Source of the DNA: JANQTF01 sp041741415
Lineage (GTDB): Bacteria; Bacteroidota; Bacteroidia; J057
NCBI GenBank assembly: GCA_041741415.1
Contig: JBGSKC010000043.1
Span: 124,001 to 188,000, forward strand
Direction: 5' to 3'
Length of the DNA stretch: 64,000 nt
The notes beneath the pieces are model-generated. The model saw only the letters and a list, made by a program, of their open reading frames with translations. It was not told the DNA's origin and did not search any database. Each line of letters begins with the position of its first letter. Positions within the stretch are counted from its first letter, which is position 1. Both the position numbers and the translations under genes were made by a program. Of this stretch, positions 19,339-27,006 are shown piece after piece.

Positions 19339-19914
19339 ATGAACAGAAGAGAAGCACTGAGCAGGGTTTCGCTGATTTTGGGCGGAACCATCGTGGGAGC
19401 CGAGGTGTTTTTGCAAGGATGTGCAAAAAAACCAATCGCGCTCTCCACAGTCGAATTTTCCGATAACAACGTCCTCTTCCTCGACGAAGTAGGCGAAACC
19501 ATTCTGCCCACCACAGCCTCGGCTCCCGGGGCTAAAGAGGCGAAAATCGGCGAATTCATGCGCACCATCGTGCAGGATTGCTACGAGTCCGAAGAGCAGA
19601 CCATCTTCCTCGAAGGCATTGGCAAGCTCAACGAAGCCGCCAAAGCAGCCCACCAGAAGGAATTCCTCGACCTCACGGCAGAGGAAAAGCATGCCCTGCT
19701 TGTCGGCATCGACGAAGAGGCCAAGGCCCACGCCAAGGCCCTGGAGCCCGGCCAGAAGGCCCACTACTTCAGCATGATGAAGCAGCTCACCCTGTGGGGC
19801 TTTTTCACTTCGGAAGTAGGTGCCACCAAGGCCCTTCGCTATGTGGAGGTTCCCGGCAAATACGACGGCTGCGCGCCTTATCAGCCAGGCGAAAGAGCCT
19901 GGGCGCTGAATTAG
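19339..19914 (+). CDS. Gluconate 2-dehydrogenase subunit 3 family protein
   Basis: 191 residues. The N-terminus MNRREALSRVSLILGG is a twin-arginine-type signal, with a possible lipobox (VFLQGC) at about residue 27, so it may be a Tat-exported lipoprotein. The body (VLFLDEVGETILPTT, AKIGEFMRTIVQDC, and the C-terminal FTSEVGATKALRYVEVPGKYDGC) matches the small subunit that partners GMC dehydrogenases. The expected role is escorting and stabilising the flavoprotein in the periplasm. It is co-directional with the GMC gene and closed by a terminator. Confidence 0.9.
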   Translation: MNRREALSRVSLILGGTIVGAEVFLQGCAKKPIALSTVEFSDNNVLFLDEVGETILPTTASAPGAKEAKIGEFMRTIVQDCYESEEQTIFLEGIGKLNEAAKAAHQKEFLDLTAEEKHALLVGIDEEAKAHAKALEPGQKAHYFSMMKQLTLWGFFTSEVGATKALRYVEVPGKYDGCAPYQPGERAWALN

Positions 19915-19972
19915 ATCGCTGCAAGACGTTGAGAAGCGTGAGGCGAGACTGGAAGCGAAACCGGTCTTCTGC

Positions 19973-20014
19973 ACCCTTGTCAGAGGTTGGCTTCAACCGT
20001 GACAAGGGTTTTTT
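19973..20014 (+). terminator. Rho-independent terminator of the GMC operon
   Basis: A 10-bp perfect stem (ACCCTTGTCA at 19973-19982 with TGACAAGGGT at 20000-20009) is followed by TTTTT. The 17-base loop itself contains a nested GGTTG/CAACC stem. It lies about 60 bases after the small-subunit stop. Confidence 0.85.
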
Positions 20015-20038
20015 GTCTCCCGATGATCATGGTGAGCA

Positions 20039-20233
20039 GGGTGAAACCCCTGAAGATTTGTGAGTGTTCCTGTCCTGGCTCTCGGCTCCGTTGCGATCGA
20101 GGGGTTGGAAACCGCCTCGCTCGCAATGGGCGAAGCCAGGGAGGCACACAGGCGGGAAAGGCCGGGTTAAAACCCTAAAATTTGTGAGTCTCGCTTCTCA
20201 ATATCTCGCTTCTCAATATCTCGCCTCTAAGTG
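20039..20233. repeat. Noncoding direct-repeat block
   Basis: Two related segments (20039-20065 and 20164-20189) share the pattern GGGT-AAAA-CCCT followed by ATTTGTGAGT and lie about 124 bases apart. They are followed by a tandem 15-mer TCTCGCTTCTCAATA at 20189-20203 and 20204-20218 and a decayed third unit at 20219-20233. No coding frame is credible. The GGGT/ACCC parts can form small hairpins. Confidence 0.6.
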
Positions 20234-20250
20234 TCTGGCGACGCCTCCCA

Positions 20251-20382
20251 GCCCCAGCGGGGCGCCATGTCAATAGAGTGGCCGGCATTTGAGAGACATC
20301 CTTCCCCGGCAACCTTGAAGGTCGCCGGGGAAATTGGCTCAAGTGAGCCAGGTTTGCTATTGACATACCGCTCCTCAGGAGC
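20251..20382. repeat. Cloverleaf-like palindromic element
   Basis: A series of hairpins is bounded by the inverted pair TGTCAATAG (20268-20276) and CTATTGACA (20357-20365). Components are GCCCCAGCGGGGC (20251-20263), a long hairpin TTCCCCGGC/GCCGGGGAA (20302-20310 with 20324-20332, with an inner ACC/GGT pair), TGGCTCA/TGAGCCA (about 20335-20350), and GCTCCTCAGGAGC (about 20370-20382). The form is that of a dispersed palindromic intergenic repeat, not a gene. It lies between the GMC operon and the converging TolB-like gene. Confidence 0.65.
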
Positions 20383-20461
20383 TAGGAGGCGAAGCCGGTC
20401 CTCCCGCACCTTACTTGTCCCCCTATCCCATCCGACCTCTCTCCTCCGACTTCTGACCTCT

Positions 20462-21565
20462 CTACTCCACCCAATCTGCGATGAACAAATTCGTTTCGCG
20501 GGTGCCGCCATTGTTGCGGTTGGAGGCCCACACAAGCTGTTTGCCGTCGTAGGAGAACATCGGGAAGGCGTCGAACTCCTGGTCGAAGGTGATTTGCTCC
20601 AGTCCGGTGCCGTCGAGGTTCACCATGAAGAGGTTGAAGGAGCGGCCGCTGGCGGAGGCGTGGTTGGAGGAGAAAATAACCTTGTTGCCAGATGGGTGGA
20701 AGAAGGGTGCCCAGTTGGCCTTGCCGAGGCTGGTGATCTGCTTCAGGTCGCTGCCGTCGATGTTGGAAATGTACAGCTCCATGTCGGAAGGAGCCACCAG
20801 GCCCTGGGCGAGCAGCTCTTTGTATTCGGCCTGTGCCTCTGGCGTGGCAGGACGGGAGGCCCGGAAAATGAGCTTCATGCCGTCGGGGGAGAAAAAGGCC
20901 CCGCCATCGTAGCCAAGGGTGTTGGTGACCTGGATGAGCTCGCTGCCATCCACATTCATGACATAAAGATCGAGGTCGCCATTGCGGGTGGAGGTAAACA
21001 CAATTTTGCTGCCGTCGGGCGAGAGGGTTGCCTCGGCGTCGTAGGCGTCGTTGTCGGTGAGCTGGCGCAGCACATTGCCCTGAAGGTCGGAGACGAAGAG
21101 CTCAAACTCTGCGTAGATCGGCCAGACGTATTTTTTGATCACGTTGCGATCGGGAGTAGGCGGGCAGGAATCGGCGTTGAGGTGGGTGGAAGCAAAGATC
21201 ACCTCCTGGTTGCCGGGCATGAAATAGGAGCAGGTGGTGCGGCCTTTGCCGGTGCTCACGAGCTGGAGGTCGAAGGATTGGTCGGAAGACGTGGGGATTT
21301 TCCCTACAAAAATCTGGTCGCAGGGAACCCCGGAGGCCGGGTGGCTGCGCTGCAGGGTGAGAAACTGGTTGTCGAAGCTGAAATAGGCCTCGGCATTGTC
21401 GCCGCCAAAGGTGAGCTGGCGCACATTTTTGAGGTGGGACTCCTGCTCATAGCGGAGCGTATCAGCCGGGGGAGGCGTTGCCGCCTGGCTGTCGGCCTGG
21501 CTGGCGGAGTTGTTGCAGCCGAAGGCGAGGAGGCTGGCGAGGGCCGGGATCCAAATGCGGTTCAT
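20462..21565 (-). CDS. TolB-like beta-propeller (PD40) lipoprotein
   Basis: 367 residues with a lipoprotein signal (MNRIWIPALASLLAFGCNN, lipid-attachment Cys at about 17). The mature part is a WD40-like PD40 propeller. Repeats such as AEATLSPDGSKIVFTSTRNG, GAFFSPDGMKLIFRA and APFFHPSGNKVIFSSN alternate with DLYVMNVDGSELIQVT, LYISNIDGSDLKQIT and LFMVNLDGTGLEQIT. PD40 propellers act as periplasmic scaffolds, as in TolB, or as peptidase-like accessory domains; no catalytic domain is attached. Monocistronic, divergent from the BlaI/M56 pair across a 285-base AT-rich gap. Confidence 0.88.
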   Translation of the reverse strand: MNRIWIPALASLLAFGCNNSASQADSQAATPPPADTLRYEQESHLKNVRQLTFGGDNAEAYFSFDNQFLTLQRSHPASGVPCDQIFVGKIPTSSDQSFDLQLVSTGKGRTTCSYFMPGNQEVIFASTHLNADSCPPTPDRNVIKKYVWPIYAEFELFVSDLQGNVLRQLTDNDAYDAEATLSPDGSKIVFTSTRNGDLDLYVMNVDGSELIQVTNTLGYDGGAFFSPDGMKLIFRASRPATPEAQAEYKELLAQGLVAPSDMELYISNIDGSDLKQITSLGKANWAPFFHPSGNKVIFSSNHASASGRSFNLFMVNLDGTGLEQITFDQEFDAFPMFSYDGKQLVWASNRNNGGTRETNLFIADWVE

Positions 21566-21664
21566 GTGGAAAAAGTTGGTCAGGATTCAGTGGGCAAACT
21601 TAACGAGCTGCGGCGCAGGGAAATGCCCCAAGCCGGAGTATTTCTGCCGGGAAGCGGCGATCAA

Positions 21665-21716
21665 CTAAAAAATTAAATAAAAATCTATTGGATTAGTTGT
21701 TCGTCTAAAAAATTAG
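21665..21716. promoter_or_regulatory. Candidate BlaI-type operators
   Basis: Two near-identical AT-rich sites, CTAAAAAATTAA at 21665-21676 and CTAAAAAATTAG at 21705-21716, lie exactly 40 bases apart in an otherwise GC-rich region just upstream of the BlaI-like gene. The second is an imperfect dyad (CTAA-N4-TTAG). BlaI/MecI regulators bind short dyads and usually autoregulate. Assignment to this regulator is inference. Confidence 0.4.
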
Positions 21717-21731
21717 ATTATGTTTGGAAGC

Positions 21732-21844
21732 GAGAGCCGAGAACCGAGACCGGAATAGGATTTGACCCAAAACTCCCAACACAGAGCCGGGAACCGGGAA
21801 CCGAGAGCCGGGACCGGAAAAGGATTTTGCCGAAAACTCACAAC
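21732..21844. repeat. Degenerate direct repeat upstream of the BlaI-like gene
   Basis: Segments 21732-21780 and 21784-21844 share a low-complexity GAGAGCCGAGAACCGAGACC-type run, then AGGATTT-GCC and AAAACTC-CAAC. The second copy ends seven bases before the start codon at 21851, so the repeat lies in the untranslated leader. Confidence 0.5.
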
Positions 21845-21850
21845 TCCCTC

Positions 21851-22234
21851 ATGCAGCAACTCACCCGCGCCGAAGAAGAACTCATGCACAAGCTCTGGAG
21901 CCTGGAGCAGGCGTTCCTCAAAGACCTCATGGACGCTTTTCCCGAGCCCAAGCCTGCCCAGAGCACCGTTTCCACGATCCTGCGCATTCTGCAGGAAAAG
22001 GGCTTTGTGCAGCACGAGGCTTTCGGCAGAACCTTCCGCTACCGCCCCCTGATCACCAAGGAGGAATACGCGAAGCGGTACATGAGGAATTTCCTCCAGC
22101 GCTATTTCGACGGTTCCTTCGCCAACATGCTCTCCGCCTTTTCCCCCAACGGCGACCTCACCATGCAGGAACTGGATCAACTGCTTCGCCAAACCCAGGA
22201 CTCCCCCGAAACTTCTCCCGATCATGACGACTAA
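21851..22234 (+). CDS. BlaI/MecI/CopY family transcriptional regulator
   Basis: 127 residues from ATG 21851 (a TTG at 21827 adds eight residues). Penicillinase-repressor fold: LTRAEEELMHKLWSLEQAFLKDLMDAF, then the winged-helix recognition segment STVSTILRILQEKGFVQHE and wing FRYRPLITKEEY. The C-terminal helices for dimerisation follow. In the family, DNA binding is relieved when the partner M56 metalloprotease triggers cleavage of the repressor. It overlaps the M56 gene by 11 bases, a strongly coupled arrangement. In Bacteroidota such pairs are widespread and often not linked to beta-lactamase; none is seen nearby. Confidence 0.92.
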   Translation: MQQLTRAEEELMHKLWSLEQAFLKDLMDAFPEPKPAQSTVSTILRILQEKGFVQHEAFGRTFRYRPLITKEEYAKRYMRNFLQRYFDGSFANMLSAFSPNGDLTMQELDQLLRQTQDSPETSPDHDD

Positions 22235-23420
22235 CCAACTCCTCGTTACCAGCCTGGAAGTGCTGCTGATCAGCGGGATCGGCATGGTGTACTACCGGTT
22301 GCTGCTTCATCGCGAGCAAATGGCCCATTGGAACCGCTGGATGCTGCTTGCCTTGTCGGCTCTTTCGCTGCTGCTGCCGCAGATCCGGATCGAAACTCCC
22401 ACACCCTGGGGCCCCGGTGGCTTTGCCGAAGTGATGATGGCACCCGTTCTCATTTCAGATGAGGGTGTCTCCGGCCCGGTTTATCTGGATTGGCTGATGA
22501 TGGTCTGGCTGGCTGGGATGGGAGTAAGCGGGGGAATCAGGATCCTGCACCTGCTGCGGCTCTGGTCCTTTCGCCGCTCCTGCGGTGAGGTCGTGTGGCT
22601 GGAGGGTGTTCCCTGCCTGTTCACCGGCGGCAGGCTGGGTCCGGCCAGTTTTGGAAAATGGCTGTTTTGGGATGAAACGATCAATCTTAGCCCAAACGAG
22701 CAACACCTGATTCTGCAGCACGAGCAGGCGCACATCCGTCAGGGGCACAGCCTGGACCGGCTCTGGATGGACCTCCTGCTAACTGTGGCCTGGTGGAACC
22801 CTGCATTTTACTGGATGAAACGGCTCATGATTGCCAACCACGAAACCCTCGCCGACCGAGCCGCCATGGCCAATTCTTCGGCAGCCAGCTACAAAGCCCT
22901 GATGCTGCACAAATGGATTCGCCCGCGCCTGACCTCGACCTACGAATTTTCATTTTCTCACCTTCAACATCGGATTGACATGCTTACTCACCACAACAAC
23001 CCTGCCCGGCGCTGGAAATACGCCCTGGCAGCGCCGCTTTTGCTCCTGCTGACCTATTTCGGCAGTTGCCATGCCCAGAACATCATTTCCATCCCCGAAA
23101 ATGGGAACCGCCTGCAGGCCGAAACGCTGGTTCAGCTCGACGTTGATCCTGTTGCCCTCAATCTGAATGAGGTGAAACAGCGCATCGGCTACCCCGAAGA
23201 AGCCAGAGACGCAGGCGAACAGGGCACCGTGATCGTGAAGATCAGCATTGATGCAGAAGGCCGCTATATTGCCCACGAAGTGCTGACAGAGGGCCGCCCC
23301 ATGCTGACAGCTGTCGTGGAGGCGAATGTGCCGCTGCTTACCTTCCAGCCCGGCATCAAAGATGAAAAGCCTGTGGCCTGCTCGGTGAATGTTCCGTTCA
23401 ACTTTGTGCTGCTGAGATAA
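22224..23420 (+). CDS. M56 (BlaR1-like) membrane metalloprotease with TonB C-terminal domain
   Basis: 398 residues. Membrane helices lie at about 8-25, 38-52 and 90-108, with a further one at about 270-285 (YALAAPLLLLLTYF). The gluzincin zinc motif HEQAH is at 166-170 with a downstream Glu in NHETLADRAA. In place of the penicillin-binding domain of true BlaR1, the C-terminus (about 310-398) is a TonB C-terminal domain (YPEEARDAGEQGTVIVKI, NVPFNFVLL). The protease presumably inactivates the BlaI-like repressor in response to an envelope signal. The TonB domain suggests contact with an outer-membrane or periplasmic partner. Followed by a bidirectional terminator. Confidence 0.92.
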   Translation: MTTNQLLVTSLEVLLISGIGMVYYRLLLHREQMAHWNRWMLLALSALSLLLPQIRIETPTPWGPGGFAEVMMAPVLISDEGVSGPVYLDWLMMVWLAGMGVSGGIRILHLLRLWSFRRSCGEVVWLEGVPCLFTGGRLGPASFGKWLFWDETINLSPNEQHLILQHEQAHIRQGHSLDRLWMDLLLTVAWWNPAFYWMKRLMIANHETLADRAAMANSSAASYKALMLHKWIRPRLTSTYEFSFSHLQHRIDMLTHHNNPARRWKYALAAPLLLLLTYFGSCHAQNIISIPENGNRLQAETLVQLDVDPVALNLNEVKQRIGYPEEARDAGEQGTVIVKISIDAEGRYIAHEVLTEGRPMLTAVVEANVPLLTFQPGIKDEKPVACSVNVPFNFVLLR

Positions 23421-23434
23421 GGCTGCAGATTGAT

Positions 23435-23475
23435 GAAAAAACAGCCCGCTTCTGCAGAGGCGGGCTGTTTGTTGT
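23435..23475. terminator. Bidirectional terminator
   Basis: A perfect 10-bp stem (AACAGCCCGC at 23440-23449 with GCGGGCTGTT at 23460-23469) sits between converging genes. It is flanked by GAAAAAA on the left (U-tract for the minus-strand symporter transcript) and TTTGTTGTTC on the right. Confidence 0.85.
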
Positions 23476-23494
23476 TCTGGAATGGTCAGAAGGA

Positions 23495-25303
23495 TCAGGC
23501 TTCCTGGCCGCGGATTTTCCGCAGGTATTTGTTCAGTTCCACTTTTACTTCCGGTGCCAGGATCACGAGGCCGATGACGTTAGGGAACACCATGGCGAAG
23601 ATCATCGCATCGGAGAAATCGAACACAGGCTTGAGGCTGGCAGCGGCCCCGATCACGACGAAGGCGCAGAACAGAACTTTGTAGAGAACATCGCTCAGGC
23701 GGCTGTCGCCGAAGAGGTAGGTCCAGGACTTGAGGCCATAGTAGGACCAGCTGATCATGGTGGAGAAGGCGAAGAGGAAAACCGCGAGGGTGAGGACGTA
23801 TTTGAACCAGGGAATGGCGGAGGAGAAGGCCCGGGAGGTGAGGGCAACGCCTTCGGTTTCGGTGGTGACGTAGTTGCCGGTGACAATGATCACGAGGGCG
23901 GTCATGGTACACACCACGACTGTGTCGATGAAGGGCTCAAGCAGAGACACTAGGCCTTCGGAGGCGGGGTAATTGGTGCGAACGGCGGAGTGGGCGATGG
24001 AGGCTGATCCGACCCCGGCTTCATTGGAGAAGGCTGCGCGGCGGAAGCCCTGGATGAGCACGCCGAAGAAACCACCGGCAATGGCTTTGGGGGCGAAGGC
24101 TCCGGAGAAGATGAGGCCGAAAGTGGCGGGGATGCTCGAAGCATTCATGAACAGGATCACAAACCCGGCGGCCATGTACAGCACCACCATGAAGGGCACC
24201 AGTTTATCCGTTACCCTGGCGATGCTTTTGATCCCACCGATGATGACAAGTGCCACCATGATGGCGACGACAAGCCCGAAGAACCAGCCATTTGCGGCCA
24301 GCCAGGTTCCCTGCACAAATTCAAGCCCGGCGATTTGCGAAAATGCCTGGTTCACCTGGGCCATGTTGCCGCCGCCGAAGGAGCCGCCGATACACATGAC
24401 AGCAAAAAATGCAGCCAGGAATTTGCCGAGCATTCCCATGCCTTTGCCTTTCAAGCCTTCGCTGAGGTAATACATCGGGCCACCTGACACCACGCCGCTG
24501 GGCGATATTTTGCGATATTTCACCCCGAGGGTACATTCGACAAACTTCGCCGACATGCCCAGGAACCCGGCCAGGATCATCCAGAAAGTAGCCCCCGGCC
24601 CGCCAATCGAAATGGCAATGGCCACCCCGGCAATGTTGCCAAGGCCTACTGTCGCCGATAGCGCAGTGGTGAGTGCCTGAAAATGCGACACTTCCCCGGC
24701 ATCTTTGCCGTCGCTGTGCTTGCCCCGAACGATATTGATGGCCAGCCCGAAAAAGCGAAAATTGGGAAACCCGAAATAGAGCGTAAAAAAGATAGCTCCG
24801 GCAATGAGCAGCACGATGCTCAAGGGCAGGAACATGATCTCTTTGAGGGTGAAATGGTAGGCTGCGCCGGGCGCCAGGCTATACACCGACCCGGCGTTGG
24901 GGGTCATTGTGAAGGAAAAGCCGTCGAGGCTGGCTGGCTGGCCGGGAACCACGGCTACCGACTGCCCATCAGCACTGCGGGCAAAGAGCCCGGAGTCGGT
25001 AGCAACCAGGGAAAAGCGTTTGTTGTAGGGAATGGCTGCCTGATCTTCGTCGTAGGAAATAGAGAAAGGAGGCTCTTCGTAAAAATCATCGCGGGAGAGC
25101 AGGACCCCTTCCTCCCCGACCATCACATCGTCTTTGAGCTTGAAAGACCAAAACACCACGGCCTCGATGGCGTGGGTGGCAGGTGTTACAACCGCATTGA
25201 TTGTTTCGTCCAAAGAGCTTTCGCCGGACGATTGAGCGGGGAGGGCCTGCCAGAAAACGAGAGAGAGAAGAATGGCAGCAGCCCGGCGGAGAAATAGGTT
25301 CAT
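23495..25303 (-). CDS. Sodium:alanine symporter (AGCS) family with periplasmic N-terminal extension
   Basis: 602 residues. Residues about 155-590 form the AGCS transporter core with signature segments ALSATVGLGNIAGVAIAI, GGPGATFWMILAGFLGM, GFRRAAFSNEAGVGSASIAH and many hydrophobic helices, consistent with Na+-coupled uptake of alanine or glycine. Unusually, about 150 residues precede the first core helix: a cleavable-looking signal peptide (ILLSLVFWQALPAQ), then a soluble region with the hydrophobic patch INAVVTPATHAIEAVVFWSF (the segment where other AGCS proteins begin) interrupted by a beta-rich insert (about 50-150). Standard members are about 450 residues. Monocistronic, sharing a terminator with the converging M56 gene. 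Confidence 0.9.
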   Translation of the reverse strand: MNLFLRRAAAILLSLVFWQALPAQSSGESSLDETINAVVTPATHAIEAVVFWSFKLKDDVMVGEEGVLLSRDDFYEEPPFSISYDEDQAAIPYNKRFSLVATDSGLFARSADGQSVAVVPGQPASLDGFSFTMTPNAGSVYSLAPGAAYHFTLKEIMFLPLSIVLLIAGAIFFTLYFGFPNFRFFGLAINIVRGKHSDGKDAGEVSHFQALTTALSATVGLGNIAGVAIAISIGGPGATFWMILAGFLGMSAKFVECTLGVKYRKISPSGVVSGGPMYYLSEGLKGKGMGMLGKFLAAFFAVMCIGGSFGGGNMAQVNQAFSQIAGLEFVQGTWLAANGWFFGLVVAIMVALVIIGGIKSIARVTDKLVPFMVVLYMAAGFVILFMNASSIPATFGLIFSGAFAPKAIAGGFFGVLIQGFRRAAFSNEAGVGSASIAHSAVRTNYPASEGLVSLLEPFIDTVVVCTMTALVIIVTGNYVTTETEGVALTSRAFSSAIPWFKYVLTLAVFLFAFSTMISWSYYGLKSWTYLFGDSRLSDVLYKVLFCAFVVIGAAASLKPVFDFSDAMIFAMVFPNVIGLVILAPEVKVELNKYLRKIRGQEA

Positions 25304-25408
25304 GAATCCTGTTTTGTGTAATTCCTCAAAGACATCTGCCTAAAATAACAACGAAACCACGAGAATGCCCAACCACAACAGGCCTCTGTGGCAGGTTTCC
25401 GGGCGGAA

Positions 25409-25440
25409 TTGGGATAGCATGACGCCAATTCCTATCTTGC
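25409..25440 (+). promoter_or_regulatory. Possible Bacteroidota-type promoter
   Basis: TTG at 25409-25411 and TATCTTGC at 25433-25440, spaced 21 bases, resemble the Bacteroidota -33 (TTG) and -7 (TAnnTTTG) elements. It lies about 30 bases before the start at 25471. Confidence 0.35.
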
Positions 25441-25470
25441 ACGAAGCATTCTGAGCCTGGCAATGATTCT

Positions 25471-26058
25471 ATGAAGCAACTTTTTTTCCTCCTCCTGGCG
25501 CTGGTTCTGCTGGCGATTCTGGTGTTTGAATACCGCGCATGGCGTCGCCATCGCAGTTCCGACGCCTATGCTTATGCCATCGATTCCACCATCAACTGGC
25601 AGGAGCCAAGCCCGCTTCTTGTGAAGGAGTATTTGCTCGGCGTTGAAGAACTGGCCCAGTATGGCCGCTTTGCCTGGGCCAAACATGGCGTGGACGTGCT
25701 CACCGACTCCCCCACCGATCCGGAATCCGGACCATTTGTCACAACCTACCAGCTCATGCTCAGCAGTGTGCGCGCCCTGGAAATTCAGCTCAAACATCCC
25801 CGCGACAGCTTTGCTGCCCTGCCGGCAGATGTGGCCCGTTTGTTGGACAATCCCATTCTCGCCAAACCCCTCGACCAAAGCGCCCTGGTCTTCGAAATTC
25901 AAAAAAAACTGACCGAGAAAGGCTACCAGATGCCCATTGACGGCATTTACAAAGACGAAACCCGGGCCAGCGTGCTCGCTTTTCAACAGGCCAACCAACT
26001 CTATCCCAGCGGGTTGGTGGATCAAATCACGCTGGAACGCTTATTTCAGAACAACTAG
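25471..26058 (+). CDS. Membrane-anchored peptidoglycan-binding-like protein
   Basis: 195 residues with an N-terminal anchor (QLFFLLLALVLLAILVF) not followed by an obvious cleavage site. The middle part (about 35-130) is not recognised. The C-terminus (about 137-193) is a PG_binding_1-like three-helix domain: LVFEIQKKLTEKGYQMPIDG, then IYKDETRASVLAFQQAN and QITLERLF. It is probably tethered in the inner membrane and touching peptidoglycan. The next gene begins 4 bases after the stop, so the two are likely translated together. Confidence 0.72.
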   Translation: MKQLFFLLLALVLLAILVFEYRAWRRHRSSDAYAYAIDSTINWQEPSPLLVKEYLLGVEELAQYGRFAWAKHGVDVLTDSPTDPESGPFVTTYQLMLSSVRALEIQLKHPRDSFAALPADVARLLDNPILAKPLDQSALVFEIQKKLTEKGYQMPIDGIYKDETRASVLAFQQANQLYPSGLVDQITLERLFQNN

Positions 26059-26062
26059 CGAC

Positions 26063-26410
26063 ATGGACAAGCAACAAAACAACGGCGTGGCCAATCCCGA
26101 TCCCGTGGATCAGTTGGGAGCCATTAAAAGCATCATTTTCGGGACGGAGATGCAGGAGCTGAGCAGCCGCATCAAGCAGCTCGGTGACTCGCAAGTTCAA
26201 ACAGCCGACCAGTGGAAAGCCAGGGTCGACCAGCTGGAAGCCCGGCTGACAGAAGAAATGGAGGACCTGCGAAAAAGCCTTCTCAGCGAGATGAACACCC
26301 GCTTCGACTCTCTCCAGGCCGATCTCGATCAGGTCAATGAGGCCAAAGCCGACCGCAAGCAACTCGGTGAGTGGCTCAAAAAGCTGGGAGACCAGCTCCT
26401 GCAGGGCTAA
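26063..26410 (+). CDS. Small coiled-coil protein
   Basis: 115 residues from ATG 26063, 4 bases after the upstream stop (a longer open frame from 25937 overlaps the upstream gene and is rejected). Almost entirely heptad-rich and charged (IKQLGDSQVQTADQWKARV, LEARLTEEMEDLRKSLLSEM), with no signal peptide or membrane helix. No family recognised. Coupling to the peptidoglycan-binding-like protein suggests a shared structural task; this is inference. Confidence 0.62.
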   Translation: MDKQQNNGVANPDPVDQLGAIKSIIFGTEMQELSSRIKQLGDSQVQTADQWKARVDQLEARLTEEMEDLRKSLLSEMNTRFDSLQADLDQVNEAKADRKQLGEWLKKLGDQLLQG

Positions 26411-26413
26411 GCC

Positions 26414-26797
26414 CTACTCGATGACCTCGACGTCCTTGACGAAGTATTTGGTGTCGCCCCAAAAGGACAGCGCCACAAAGCTTTCGTCGTAGGTGACCTG
26501 CACCCGTGCGCCCTTGCGCACAGCCTCCTGGATCTCAGCGCGCACTTCCTTGTCGCCGGGATAGACGGAGAAATCCCACAAATTGCTCGCCTCGCCAAAT
26601 TGCAACTGGCCTTCCCAGGTTTTCAGCAAAACCCCTTTCTGGCTGAACTTGACCACCGTGCCGGAGCGCACTCCTTCGCTAAAGTGGACATAACGGGCAA
26701 ACAACAGATAGCCCGCCAGGATCAGCACAGTTGCCAATGAGCCGAAAATCAAGAATCGGCGAAAGTATTTCTTCGTAGCTGCCCAAAACTTTTCCAT
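26414..26797 (-). CDS. Small single-helix membrane protein, conserved in Bacteroidota
   Basis: 127 residues from ATG 26797 (a longer open frame to 26920 adds an implausible N-terminus). One membrane helix (FLIFGSLATVLILAGYLLF), then a beta-rich soluble domain: SEGVRSGTVVKFSQKGVLLK, TWEGQLQFGEA and FWGDTKYFVKDVEVIE. I recall this SEG-R-G-KxSxKGxLxKTWEGQL pattern from many small Bacteroidota proteins with no known function (some carry doubtful names). It converges on the coiled-coil gene with only three bases between stops. Confidence 0.72.
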   Translation of the reverse strand: MEKFWAATKKYFRRFLIFGSLATVLILAGYLLFARYVHFSEGVRSGTVVKFSQKGVLLKTWEGQLQFGEASNLWDFSVYPGDKEVRAEIQEAVRKGARVQVTYDESFVALSFWGDTKYFVKDVEVIE

Positions 26798-27006
26798 GAG
26801 GTATGTGAACTTGCTTGTTGAAAACAAAGATACAGGATTCCTTGGGAGGGTTGATACCCGCCCGTGGATTCCTGCCATTCTTTCAATTGCGACACTGGCT
26901 CCGTAGCTTCGGGCTTCCATTGAGGAGACCTGCGTGCCTCTTTCGCAATGTTCCTTTCTTTTTGACTGCCCACCCGGCCTTCGTCACCCGCAAAATTGCT
27001 GCCCCC

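Noticed and set aside
20231..21676. Plus-strand open frame of 481 residues
   Set aside because: Its 5' part lies in the palindromic repeat block and the rest is antisense to the TolB-like lipoprotein with its clear PD40 repeats.
26815..27006. N-terminal extension of the LKR-like frame
   Set aside because: The upstream residues have no family similarity, and ATG 27007 is followed at once by the conserved FGIRRED motif.
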